Positions 44,029-51,452 of a stretch of DNA of 64,000 nucleotides are shown piece by piece (the first letter of the stretch is position 1; each line of letters opens with the position of its first letter). The stretch spans positions 620,001 through 684,000 of the forward strand of contig NZ_VFPP01000001.1 of the NCBI RefSeq assembly GCF_006716745.1. Direction: 5' to 3'. Source of the DNA: Saccharothrix saharensis. GTDB lineage: Bacteria; Actinomycetota; Actinomycetes; Mycobacteriales; Pseudonocardiaceae. The translations under genes were made by a program, and so were the position numbers. The notes beneath the pieces are model-generated. The model was not told where the DNA came from and did not search any database. It worked only from the letters and a program-made list of their open reading frames with translations.

Positions 44029-44040
44029 TGAAACGGTTCG
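44029..44040. promoter_or_regulatory. LacI-family operator, lyase promoter
   Basis: TGAAACGGTTCG, one base off the palindrome TGAAACGGTTCA. It lies between the lyase start (43927) and the end of the LacI gene (44104), about 100 bp upstream of the lyase. Confidence 0.7.
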
Positions 44041-44103
44041 CCGCACTCCGCTCGACGGGTACCGGCGGACGCTCCTAGCTGGACCGATGCGGCCTGAAAG
44101 GGT

Positions 44104-45141
44104 TCAGTCCCGTGCTCGACGCCGGGGCCGCTGCACCCGGCGGCTCGACTCGCGCACCACCAGCTCCGGCGCGAACAGCACGTGCTTGTGCTCGTGCTCG
44201 GCGGGCGTCATCGTCTCGGCGATCACCAGCTCCGCGGCCGTGCGGCCGATCTGCTGGCGCGGCTGGCGCACCGACGTGAGCGGCACGGCAGCGGCGGCGG
44301 CGAAGTCGATGTCGTCGTAGCCGACGATGGCGATGTCCTCCGGCACCCGGACGCCCGCACGCACCAGCACCTGCAGCACGCCCAGCGCGAGCAGGTCGTT
44401 CGCGCAGAACACCGCGTCCGGGCGGGCGGAGCGGGCCAGGAGCTGCTCGGCCGCCCGCTGCCCGGACACCACGTTGAGCGCCGGGACCCTCAGCTCCTCC
44501 AGCACGCCCTCGTCGCGGCCCGCCTTGCGCACCGCGTCGAGGGCGCCCTCGTGCCGCTGGCGGGCCTGGTGGATGCGCGACGGCCCGTTCACCATCACGA
44601 TCCGCTCGTAGCCCTCGGCCAGCAGGTGCGTGACGGCCAGCTCGCCGCCCGCCCGGTCGTCCACGGCCACCGCGCACAGGTCCGGGTCGGTGGTCGGGTG
44701 GTCGAGCAGCACCACGGACATGCCCCGGTCACGCAGCCGCCGCACCGCCGCCAGGTCCGTGTCCACGGGCGTGATCAGCACGCCGTGCACCCGCTGCTCG
44801 GCCAGCAGCTCCACGTGCCGCGCCTCGCGCTGCGGCGACTCGTCGCTGTTGCACAGGATCACCGCGTGCCCCGCCTCGCTCGCGGTGTCCTCCACACCGC
44901 GGGCGACGTCGGTGAAGAACGGGTTGCCCACGTCCAGCACCACGAGCCCGATGGCGCGCGGCGTGCCCGACCGCAGTTGGCGCGCCGCGTCGTTGCGGAC
45001 GAAACCCAGCTCCTCGATCGCGCCCATGACCCGGTCCCTGGTCGCCGGTGCGACGACCTCGGGACGGTTCAGCACGTTGGACACCGTGCCGACGGACACC
45101 TTCGCACGCGTGGCCACGTCGCGGATGCTCACCGGTGACAC
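44104..45141 (-). CDS. LacI-family regulator of the rhamnose/rhamnogalacturonan genes
   Basis: 345 residues from the GTG at 45141, 7 nt after GAGGAGG; a second GTG at 45144 and the longer frame to 45225 are alternatives. Helix-turn-helix at the N-terminus: SPVSIRDVATRAKVSVGTVS then NVLNRPEVVAPATRDRVMGA. A periplasmic-binding-protein fold effector domain follows (AIGLVVLDVGNPFFTDVARG, DAVFCANDLLALGVL, DIAIVGYDDIDFAAAA). The signature V-S-x-x-T-V-S-N-V-L-N is typical of repressors recognising palindromes with a central CG, and such sites occur five times around these genes, one of them in its own promoter (45256-45267). The inducer is probably L-rhamnose or a rhamnose-containing product (inference). 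Confidence 0.93.
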   Translation of the reverse strand: MSPVSIRDVATRAKVSVGTVSNVLNRPEVVAPATRDRVMGAIEELGFVRNDAARQLRSGTPRAIGLVVLDVGNPFFTDVARGVEDTASEAGHAVILCNSDESPQREARHVELLAEQRVHGVLITPVDTDLAAVRRLRDRGMSVVLLDHPTTDPDLCAVAVDDRAGGELAVTHLLAEGYERIVMVNGPSRIHQARQRHEGALDAVRKAGRDEGVLEELRVPALNVVSGQRAAEQLLARSARPDAVFCANDLLALGVLQVLVRAGVRVPEDIAIVGYDDIDFAAAAAVPLTSVRQPRQQIGRTAAELVIAETMTPAEHEHKHVLFAPELVVRESSRRVQRPRRRARD

Positions 45142-45255
45142 CACCGCGCCTCCTCGGCGGACTGAAGGTGTGGAGGGAGTGGACTCTATCGGCCGGTACC
45201 GCTCCCGGTCCGGCGATGGCACCACCTGGTGATCCTAACCCGCCGAGCTGTGGGT

Positions 45256-45267
45256 TGAAACGTTTCA
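45256..45267. promoter_or_regulatory. LacI-family operator, regulator promoter
   Basis: TGAAACGTTTCA, a perfect 12-bp palindrome, about 115 bp upstream of the LacI-family gene and just after the end of rhaD. Suggests autoregulation. Confidence 0.8.
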
Positions 45268-45295
45268 CCCGCCTCCGGTGGCGCGGTCGGCCCGG

Positions 45296-47320
45296 TCACC
45301 TCAGGAACGCCGCCGCCACGCCCGCGTCGACCGGGATGTGCGCGCCGGTCGTGTGGGACAGCTCCCCCGCCGTGAGGGCGAACACCGCGTTGGCCACGTG
45401 CTCGGGCAGCACCTCCCGCTTGAGCAACGTGCGCTGGGCGTAGAACGCGCCCAACTCCTCCTCCGGCACCCCGTACACCGCAGCGCGCTGCGCGCCCCAC
45501 CCGCCGGCGAAGATGCCCGACCCGCGCACCACGCCGTCGGGGTTGACGCCGTTGACCCGGATGCCGTGCTCCCCCAGTTCGGCGGCCAGCAGCCGGACCT
45601 GGTGCGCCTGGTCGGCCTTGGCCGCGCCGTAGGCGACGTTGTTCGGCCCGGCGAAGACGGCGTTCTTCGAGGCGATGTAGACGATGTCGCCGCCCATCCC
45701 CTGCTCGACCATCACCTTCGCCGCCGCCTTCGCGACCAGGAACGACCCGCGCGCCATCACGCCGTGCTGGAGGTCCCAGTCGCGGGTCGTGGTCTCCAGC
45801 AGCGGCTTGGAGATCGACAGGCCGGCGTTGTTGACCACCAGGTCGACCCCGCCGAACGCCAGGCACGCCTCGCCGACCGCCGCGGCCACCGCGTCCTCGT
45901 CGGTCACGTCCGCGACCACCGCCACCGCGGTGTCCGGCCCGAGCTCGTCCGCCACGGCCCGCGCCGCGTCGGCGTTGACGTCCGCGACGACCACGCACGC
46001 GCCTTCGGCGGCCAGCCGGAGCGCGACGGCCTTGCCGATGCCCGAGCCCGCACCGGTCACCAGGGCGACGCGGGTGGCCAGCGGCTTGGGCGCGGGCATC
46101 CGCTGGAGCTTGGCCTCCTCCAGCGCCCAGTACTCGATGCGGAACTTCTCCGCCTCGTCGATCGGCGCGTACCTCGACACCGATTCCGCGCCGCGCATCA
46201 CGTTGATCGCGTTGACGTAGAACTCGCCGGCCACCCGCGCGGTCTGCTTGTCCTTGCCGTAGGAGAACATGCCGACGCCGGGCACCAGCACGATCGCCGG
46301 GTCCGCGCCGCGCATCGCCGGCGAGTCGGGGGTGGCGTGGCGCTCGTAGTAGGCCCGGTAGTCCTCGCGGTACGCCTCGTGCAGCTCGCGCAGCCGTGCC
46401 GCCACCTCGTCCAGCGGCGCGGTCGGCGGCAGGTCCAGGACCATCGGCCGGACCTTGGTGCGCAGGAAGTGGTCCGGGCAGGACGTGCCCAGCGCGGCCA
46501 GCCGCGGGTGCTCGGCGTGGGCCAGGAAGTCCAGCACCACGTCGGCGTCGGTGAAGTGGCCGACCTGCGGCCGGTCCGCGGACGCCAGTCCGCGCAGCAG
46601 CGGTGCCAGCGCGGCGGCGCGGGCGCGGCGCTCGTCGGCGGGCAGCGGGTCGTGCAGCTTCGCGCCGAACGGGTCCGGCCGGCCGCGCGCGGCCAGGAAC
46701 CCGGTGGCCAGCCGGATGATCTCCCGCGACCGCTCCCGGCACTGCGCCGAGGTCGCGCCCCACGCGGTGATGCCGTGCCCGCCCAGGACCACGCCGATCG
46801 CCTGCGGGTGCTCGCGGGCGATCGCGGCGATGTCCAGTCCGAGCTGGAACCCGGGACGCCGCCACGGCACCCACAGCACGCGGTCGCCGAAGACCTCCTC
46901 GGTCAACGCCTCGCCGTCCGCCGCCGCGGCCAGCGCGATGCCCGCGTCGGGGTGCAGGTGGTCCACGTGCGCGGCCTCCACCAGGCCGTGCATGGCGGTG
47001 TCGATCGACGGCGCGGCCCCGCCCTTGCCGTGCAGGCAGTAGTCGAACGCCGCCACCATCTCGTCCTCGCGGTCCACGCCGGGGTAGACGTCGACCAGGG
47101 CGCGCAGCCGGTCCAACCGCAGCACGGCCAGGCCGCGCTCGGTCAACGTGCCCAGGTCACCGCCCGAGCCCTTCACCCACAACAGCTCGACCGGCGCGCC
47201 GGTGACCGGGTCGGTCCCCACGCCCTTGGCCGAGGTGTTGCCGCCCGCGTAGTTCGTGGTCGCCGGGTCCGCGCCCAGCTCGTGCGAGCGGGCCAGCAGT
47301 GCCCGCACCTGGTCGTTCAC
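45296..47320 (-). CDS. rhaD: Bifunctional rhamnulose-1-phosphate aldolase / lactaldehyde dehydrogenase
   Basis: 674 residues from the GTG at 47320, which overlaps the rhaI stop in GTGA (47329 is an upstream alternative). The N-terminal class II aldolase domain (about 1-400) has TNYAGGNTSAKG, EDEMVAAFDYCLHGKG, VDHLHPDAGIALAA (His zinc ligands) and GGHGITAWGATSAQCRER. The C-terminal short-chain dehydrogenase (about 415-674) has the NAD motif TGAGSGIGKAVAL, NNAGLSIS and the catalytic YGAAKAD Tyr/Lys. This fusion splits L-rhamnulose-1-phosphate into DHAP and L-lactaldehyde and oxidises the latter to L-lactate. Last gene of the rhaM-rhaI-rhaD operon. Confidence 0.95.
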   Translation of the reverse strand: MNDQVRALLARSHELGADPATTNYAGGNTSAKGVGTDPVTGAPVELLWVKGSGGDLGTLTERGLAVLRLDRLRALVDVYPGVDREDEMVAAFDYCLHGKGGAAPSIDTAMHGLVEAAHVDHLHPDAGIALAAAADGEALTEEVFGDRVLWVPWRRPGFQLGLDIAAIAREHPQAIGVVLGGHGITAWGATSAQCRERSREIIRLATGFLAARGRPDPFGAKLHDPLPADERRARAAALAPLLRGLASADRPQVGHFTDADVVLDFLAHAEHPRLAALGTSCPDHFLRTKVRPMVLDLPPTAPLDEVAARLRELHEAYREDYRAYYERHATPDSPAMRGADPAIVLVPGVGMFSYGKDKQTARVAGEFYVNAINVMRGAESVSRYAPIDEAEKFRIEYWALEEAKLQRMPAPKPLATRVALVTGAGSGIGKAVALRLAAEGACVVVADVNADAARAVADELGPDTAVAVVADVTDEDAVAAAVGEACLAFGGVDLVVNNAGLSISKPLLETTTRDWDLQHGVMARGSFLVAKAAAKVMVEQGMGGDIVYIASKNAVFAGPNNVAYGAAKADQAHQVRLLAAELGEHGIRVNGVNPDGVVRGSGIFAGGWGAQRAAVYGVPEEELGAFYAQRTLLKREVLPEHVANAVFALTAGELSHTTGAHIPVDAGVAAAFLR

Positions 47321-48501
47321 GCTCCCCACCCCGCCTGCTCGCCGCCCACCCGTTCCGCCACGATCCGCTCGCCGTACCCCGACCGGGCGTAGGCGCCCAT
47401 CGGGTCCGGGTCCAGCCCCATGCCCTCGCGCACGGACCCCACCAGCGGCCGCACGTCGGTGTTGTAGGCGTCCATCAGCACGCCGTTCGCGCCGAGCACG
47501 TCACCGGCCGCCTGCGCGGCGGCCAGCGCCTCCCGGTCGACCAGCAGCGCCTTCGCCGTGGCCTCCTGCACGTTCATCACCGACCGGATCTGGCCGGGGA
47601 TCTTCGGCTCGATGTTGTGGCACTGGTCGAGCATGAACGCCACCCCGGAGTCGGCCGCGAGCGCGCCGCCGTGCACCACCTCGACCATGATCCGGAACAG
47701 CTGGAACGGGTCCGCGGCGCCGACCATCAGGTCGTCGTCGGCGTAGAAGCGGGAGTTGAAGTCGAACCCGCCCAGCTTGCCCGCTCGCAGCAGCACCGCG
47801 ACGATGAACTCGATGTTGGTGCCCGGCGCGTGGTGACCGGTGTCCACCACGACCCGCGCCCGCTCGCCCAGCTCCAGGCAGTGCGCGTACGCCGTGCCCC
47901 AGTCCGGCACGTCGGTGGTGTAGAACGCGGGCTCGAACAGCTTGTACTCCAGCAGGACGCGCTGGTTCGGGCCGAGCCGGTCGTAGGTCTCGCGCAGCGC
48001 CTCGGCGAGCCGGTCCTGGCGGGCGCGGATGCTGTCCTGGCCGGGGTAGTTGGTGCCGTCGGCGAACCACAGCTTGAGGTCGCGCGACCCGGTCGCGTCC
48101 ATGATGTCGACGCACTGGAGCAGGTGGTCGACCGCCTTGCGGCGCACCGCCGGGTCCGGCGAGCACACGCTGCCCAGCACGTAGGCGTCGTCCTGGAAGA
48201 CGTTGGCGTTGATCGTGCCGATCGACACGCCCTCGTCCCGGGCGAACTCGGCCAGCTCGGCGTAGTCGTCCACCGCGTCCCACGGGATGTGCAGCGCCAC
48301 CGACGGCGCCACACCGGTGAACCGGTGCACCGCGGCGGCGTCGGCGATCTTCTCGTGCGGGGTGCGCGGCACGCCGCGTTGCGCGAACACCTTGAACCGG
48401 GTGCCCGAGTTGCCGAACGCCCAGGACGGCAGCTCGATCCGCTGCCCGGCCAGTGCCTCGGCCACCGCGACCGTCCCGGGTGCTGGTGTGTTGGTGTCCA
48501 C
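47317..48501 (-). CDS. rhaI: L-rhamnose isomerase
   Basis: 394 residues from the GTG at 48501, with AAGGAG six bases upstream. Xylose-isomerase-like TIM barrel: SVALHIPWDAVDDYAELAEF, SIGTINANVFQDDAYVLGSV, LKLWFADGTNYPGQDSIRAR, LLEYKLFEPAFYTTDVPDWG (Glu metal ligand), VVVDTGHHAPGTNIEFIVAV, FDFNSRFYADDDLMVGAADP and MLDQCHNIEPKIPGQIRSV. These are the conserved blocks of the actinobacterial/Bacillus-type RhaI, which converts L-rhamnose to L-rhamnulose using Mn2+ or Co2+. Overlaps rhaD by 4 bp and begins 18 bp after rhaM. Confidence 0.95.
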   Translation of the reverse strand: MDTNTPAPGTVAVAEALAGQRIELPSWAFGNSGTRFKVFAQRGVPRTPHEKIADAAAVHRFTGVAPSVALHIPWDAVDDYAELAEFARDEGVSIGTINANVFQDDAYVLGSVCSPDPAVRRKAVDHLLQCVDIMDATGSRDLKLWFADGTNYPGQDSIRARQDRLAEALRETYDRLGPNQRVLLEYKLFEPAFYTTDVPDWGTAYAHCLELGERARVVVDTGHHAPGTNIEFIVAVLLRAGKLGGFDFNSRFYADDDLMVGAADPFQLFRIMVEVVHGGALAADSGVAFMLDQCHNIEPKIPGQIRSVMNVQEATAKALLVDREALAAAQAAGDVLGANGVLMDAYNTDVRPLVGSVREGMGLDPDPMGAYARSGYGERIVAERVGGEQAGWGA

Positions 48502-48519
48502 TCCGGACTCCTTACCTGC

Positions 48520-48840
48520 TCAGTCGAGGTGGAAGACCTCGGTCAGCGGTCTCATGGCCTCGTCGGGATGCCTGCCGTCCAGCGCGGTGAAGAACTCGGC
48601 CATCTCGGCCTGCCACCGGTCGTTCACCTCGCGGTCGCGCATCCCCGCCCGGGCGGCGTCCCAGTCGGGTGTCTCCAGGTAGCCGACGAGCAGCCCGTCG
48701 TCGGCCAGGAAGAGGCTGTAGTTGCCCCACCCGGTCTCGCGCAGCGCCTGCCGCATCTCCGGCCACACCTCGCGGTGCCGCTCCCGGTACTCCTCCAGCC
48801 GCTCCGGGCGCACCCGGAGCAGGAAGCAGACACGTCGCAC
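48520..48840 (-). CDS. rhaM: L-rhamnose mutarotase
   Basis: 106 residues from the GTG at 48840, with GGAGG six bases upstream. Typical RhaM: MRRVCFLLRVRPERLEEYRE, RHREVWPEMRQALRETGWGN and YSLFLADDGLLVGYLETPDW, ending with WQAEMAEFF. It interconverts alpha and beta anomers of L-rhamnose. First gene of the operon, its start lying 15 bp from a perfect LacI-type palindrome. Confidence 0.95.
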   Translation of the reverse strand: MRRVCFLLRVRPERLEEYRERHREVWPEMRQALRETGWGNYSLFLADDGLLVGYLETPDWDAARAGMRDREVNDRWQAEMAEFFTALDGRHPDEAMRPLTEVFHLD

Positions 48841-48855
48841 GTCGACCTCCGGAAA

Positions 48856-48867
48856 TGAAACGTTTCA
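48856..48867. promoter_or_regulatory. LacI-family operator, rhaM-rhaI-rhaD promoter
   Basis: TGAAACGTTTCA, identical to the site at 45256, 15 bp upstream of the rhaM start, so bound repressor would block the promoter or early elongation. Confidence 0.85.
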
Positions 48868-48921
48868 CACGGACGCTATGGTTGCGCCGCAACGCTTGTC
48901 AATGGTCTGGACTGTTCGCGG

Positions 48922-50745
48922 TCACGGCGGTCGCACGCCGTCGTGGAACGCCACCGTCACGGCGATCTCCCGCTCCTGGCCCGGCGCGAGCACGAGCGGC
49001 TCGTCCCAGGCCAGGGCCGAGCCGATGCCCTGGTACCGGCCGACCCGCACGAACCACGGGTCGGTCGGCCCGGACACCACCGCCGTCCACGGGTGCGCCG
49101 GGTCGGCGACCACGACCGCGAGCCACGGCGCGGTCCGCCCGTTGACCTCCGCCTCCCCCGCGCCGTTGGGCGTGTACACGCGCACGGACAGCGGGTCGAG
49201 GTCGGGCAGCCGCCAGAACCAGCCGCCGTAGCCCGCGCCCTCCCGGCCCTTGCTCCCGGGGCTGTGCAGCACCACGTCCCGCTCGGCGGTCAGCACGCTG
49301 GTCCACGCCAGCTCCCAGCCGCCGTCGACCACGCGCCTGCGGACCCGGCGGCGTTCCCGGAGCAGGACCGCACCCGCCGAGTCGCACCAGGCCAACTCGC
49401 CCGGTCCGGTCTCCTCGACCCGGCCCAGCTCGCCCGGCACGTACCCCTGACCGGGCACGTAGTCGCGCCCGCCCCACAGGTTGACGCCGTTGACGTCGGG
49501 GAGGGCGAGGCCGATCCCCCGGTGCCACGGGTGGTCGTCGGGGTGCTCGCCGGTGACCACGACCCCGCCGAGCGTGCGCACGGGGTGCAGCGCGGGCCGC
49601 GGCACGACCAGCGGCAGCCGCACGCCGTCCCAGCCGTACCGGGCCACTCCGCCCAGCGGCGACCACGGCACCTCCAGCTCGGCGAACGTGCGCAGGTGCT
49701 CGGCGGCCTTGGCCACCACGTGGTCGACGCCGTCGACGTCCACGCGCCTGCCGTTGCGCCGCAGCCAGGAGGGGTCGATCGGGGTCGGGTCGGGTGCGGT
49801 GCGGACCGCTTCCAGCACGCGCGTGAACGCCCCGGTCGCGGTGAGCGGCGCCTGCAGCGGCACGGCCGGGTCGGCCAGGTGGTCGAGCAGGTTGCGCAGC
49901 GGCGGGACGTGCCGGTGGCGCTCCTCGATGCCGTCGATCACCAGCCGGTGCTCGGCGTAGTGCAGCTCGGCGCGGGTGCGGCTGCCGTGGACGACGAGCA
50001 CGGGATCGCGCACGACCTCGGCGCACAGCGTCACCGCCGCCACGACGACCGTGCCGTTGCGCGTGCGCAGCCGCAGGCAGGAGGTGTCGTCGGCCTCGAT
50101 GTCGCGGGAGCGCAGCAGCTCCAGCTCGATGTCGTGGACGTCGTCCACGCCGGTGCTGCCGTCCAGCGCCAGCGCGGTCGCGATGCCGTGCGCGAACGGG
50201 TTGGTGAGCGCGCCGTCCACCACCGGCACGCCGTCGAGCGTGCGACGGCCCGCCCACCGCGCACGGGTGTAGTAGGCGTCGTCCCGGGACCACGTGCCGC
50301 GCACGCCGATGCCCCGGATCTCGCCCAACGCGCCCGACCGCATCAGCTCGGCGAGCCGGTGCACGGCGTGCGAGCCGAGGCTCTGGAACCCGACCTGGAC
50401 CACCGCGCCCCCGGACCGGGCGACCAGGTCGTGCCAGTCGGCCAACGTCGGCGCGGGCGGTTTCTCCAGCAGCAGGTGCGCGCCGGCGTCCAGCACCTGG
50501 TGCGCCAGCGGCGCGTGGGTGTGCGGCGGCGTGGACACGATGCCGACGTCCGCGTCACGCATCAGCGCCGGCAGGTCGGCGGACACCGGCCGGTCGCCGA
50601 CCAGCCGCCGCGCCTCGCCGTCGAGCGGGTCGACCTCGCACACCCCGGCGAGGCGGACCAGGCCCTCGGCCTCCAGCGCGGCGATCTCCCGCAGGTACAA
50701 CCGCCCGTAGCCGCCCGCTCCGGCGAGCACCACCCGCGGCGTCAC
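48922..50745 (-). CDS. Gfo/Idh/MocA oxidoreductase fused to a PmoA-like (DUF6807) domain
   Basis: 607 residues from the GTG at 50745, with GGTGGAG upstream and a GTGA overlap with the small membrane ORF before it; the frame is open 58 codons further but that part is Gly/Arg-rich. The N-terminal Rossmann domain (VVLAGAGGYGRLYLREIAAL) and Gfo motif EKPPAPTLADW (Glu-Lys-Pro at about 96-98) mark an NAD(P)-dependent sugar dehydrogenase. From about residue 340 the PmoA-like half follows (HPDDHPWHRGIGLALPDVNG, VNLWGGRDYVPGQGYV, GSKGREGAGYGGWFWRLPDL). The same fusion occurs in sugar-catabolic loci of soil bacteria. The substrate is unknown; position suggests a pectin-derived sugar. Confidence 0.85.
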   Translation of the reverse strand: MTPRVVLAGAGGYGRLYLREIAALEAEGLVRLAGVCEVDPLDGEARRLVGDRPVSADLPALMRDADVGIVSTPPHTHAPLAHQVLDAGAHLLLEKPPAPTLADWHDLVARSGGAVVQVGFQSLGSHAVHRLAELMRSGALGEIRGIGVRGTWSRDDAYYTRARWAGRRTLDGVPVVDGALTNPFAHGIATALALDGSTGVDDVHDIELELLRSRDIEADDTSCLRLRTRNGTVVVAAVTLCAEVVRDPVLVVHGSRTRAELHYAEHRLVIDGIEERHRHVPPLRNLLDHLADPAVPLQAPLTATGAFTRVLEAVRTAPDPTPIDPSWLRRNGRRVDVDGVDHVVAKAAEHLRTFAELEVPWSPLGGVARYGWDGVRLPLVVPRPALHPVRTLGGVVVTGEHPDDHPWHRGIGLALPDVNGVNLWGGRDYVPGQGYVPGELGRVEETGPGELAWCDSAGAVLLRERRRVRRRVVDGGWELAWTSVLTAERDVVLHSPGSKGREGAGYGGWFWRLPDLDPLSVRVYTPNGAGEAEVNGRTAPWLAVVVADPAHPWTAVVSGPTDPWFVRVGRYQGIGSALAWDEPLVLAPGQEREIAVTVAFHDGVRPP

Positions 50746-50894
50746 CGGCGCTCCACCGCGACCGCGGCGAACACCAGCAGGCCCGGCACGACCACGGCGA
50801 ACGCGGGCGCCCGCGCGACCACCGGCCCCGGCACCGCAGCGCCCGGCAGCCCACCCATCAGCAGCACCCCGGCCGGCAGCGCCGAGGCGTTCAC
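50742..50894 (-). CDS. 50-aa hydrophobic membrane peptide
   Basis: From GTG 50894, overlapping by GTGA both the permease stop upstream and (at its own stop) the Gfo-PmoA start downstream. The product is ASALPAGVLLMGGLPGAAVP followed by APAFAVVVPGLLVFAAVAVE, that is, two short hydrophobic segments. The double stop-start overlap suggests it is translated. It may be a real small membrane protein or a remnant that maintains coupling. Confidence 0.5.
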   Translation of the reverse strand: MNASALPAGVLLMGGLPGAAVPGPVVARAPAFAVVVPGLLVFAAVAVERR

Positions 50895-51133
50895 CCGTTG
50901 ATCCCGCAGGTCGCCGCACCGTCCACGAGGAGGCGCTGGAACGCCGAGGAGAACGGGCCGACGGGCAGCAGCTCCAGCACCGACATGGCGAACATCGGGC
51001 CGAACGCGGACCGCGTCGCCCGGTCGATGAACAGCCACAGCGCCGACGGCAGGGTGACTCCCGCCCCCACCGGGATCACCAGCGGGTTCCGGGAGTGGTG
51101 CAGCACCCCGAACCCGCCGACGCCGTCGAACAC
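50891..51133 (-). pseudogene. C-terminal remnant of a sugar ABC-transporter permease
   Basis: The frame ends SAFQRLLVDGAATCGING with TGA at 50891, the usual carboxy-terminus of MalG-type sugar permeases (FQRxxVxGxxxxGxKG). Upstream come RNPLVIPVGAGVTLPSALWL and GPMFAMSVLELLPVGPFSSA, matching the last two transmembrane segments. The N-terminal two thirds, including the EAA loop, are absent and the preceding bases are not coding. Nevertheless the LacI operator for this unit remains at 51290. Confidence 0.7.
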
Positions 51134-51289
51134 CTCGGCGTGGTCGTCGCCGGTCGGGCGCCGCGGCGAACCGCGGAGTCACCGGGCCGCCGGTCGACTC
51201 GCGGCCGCAGCCGGACGGCGACACCCGACCGACCAGCAGGCCTGCCGCGCCGCGGCGAGACACTCGTCCCATCACCCTCACCCGTGGAT

Positions 51290-51301
51290 TGAATCGGTTC
51301 A
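51290..51301. promoter_or_regulatory. LacI-family operator, minus-strand unit
   Basis: TGAATCGGTTCA, one base from the palindrome at 51387. Faces the permease remnant and the Gfo-PmoA gene. Confidence 0.75.
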
Positions 51302-51386
51302 ACCAACGTAGGTGAGCCCCCGCACGCCGTCAAGGCTCGCGTTCCACCGACACGACTATCCCGACACCTGCCCTTGCCTTTCGCGT

Positions 51387-51398
51387 TGAAACGGTTCA
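51387..51398. promoter_or_regulatory. LacI-family operator, second lyase promoter
   Basis: TGAAACGGTTCA, a near-perfect palindrome 55 bp upstream of the lyase start. Confidence 0.8.
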
Positions 51399-51452
51399 TC
51401 GTGTGGCGTCGTCACGCACCTCGCGCACCGTCGCGCTCCTTGGAGGCAGCCG

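Larger units (their letters stand above)
51134..51452. other. Divergent control region between the permease remnant and the second lyase
   Basis: About 320 bp containing two LacI-type operators (listed separately), one for each direction, and no gene. The left half presumably once held the 5' part of the permease operon. Confidence 0.6.
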
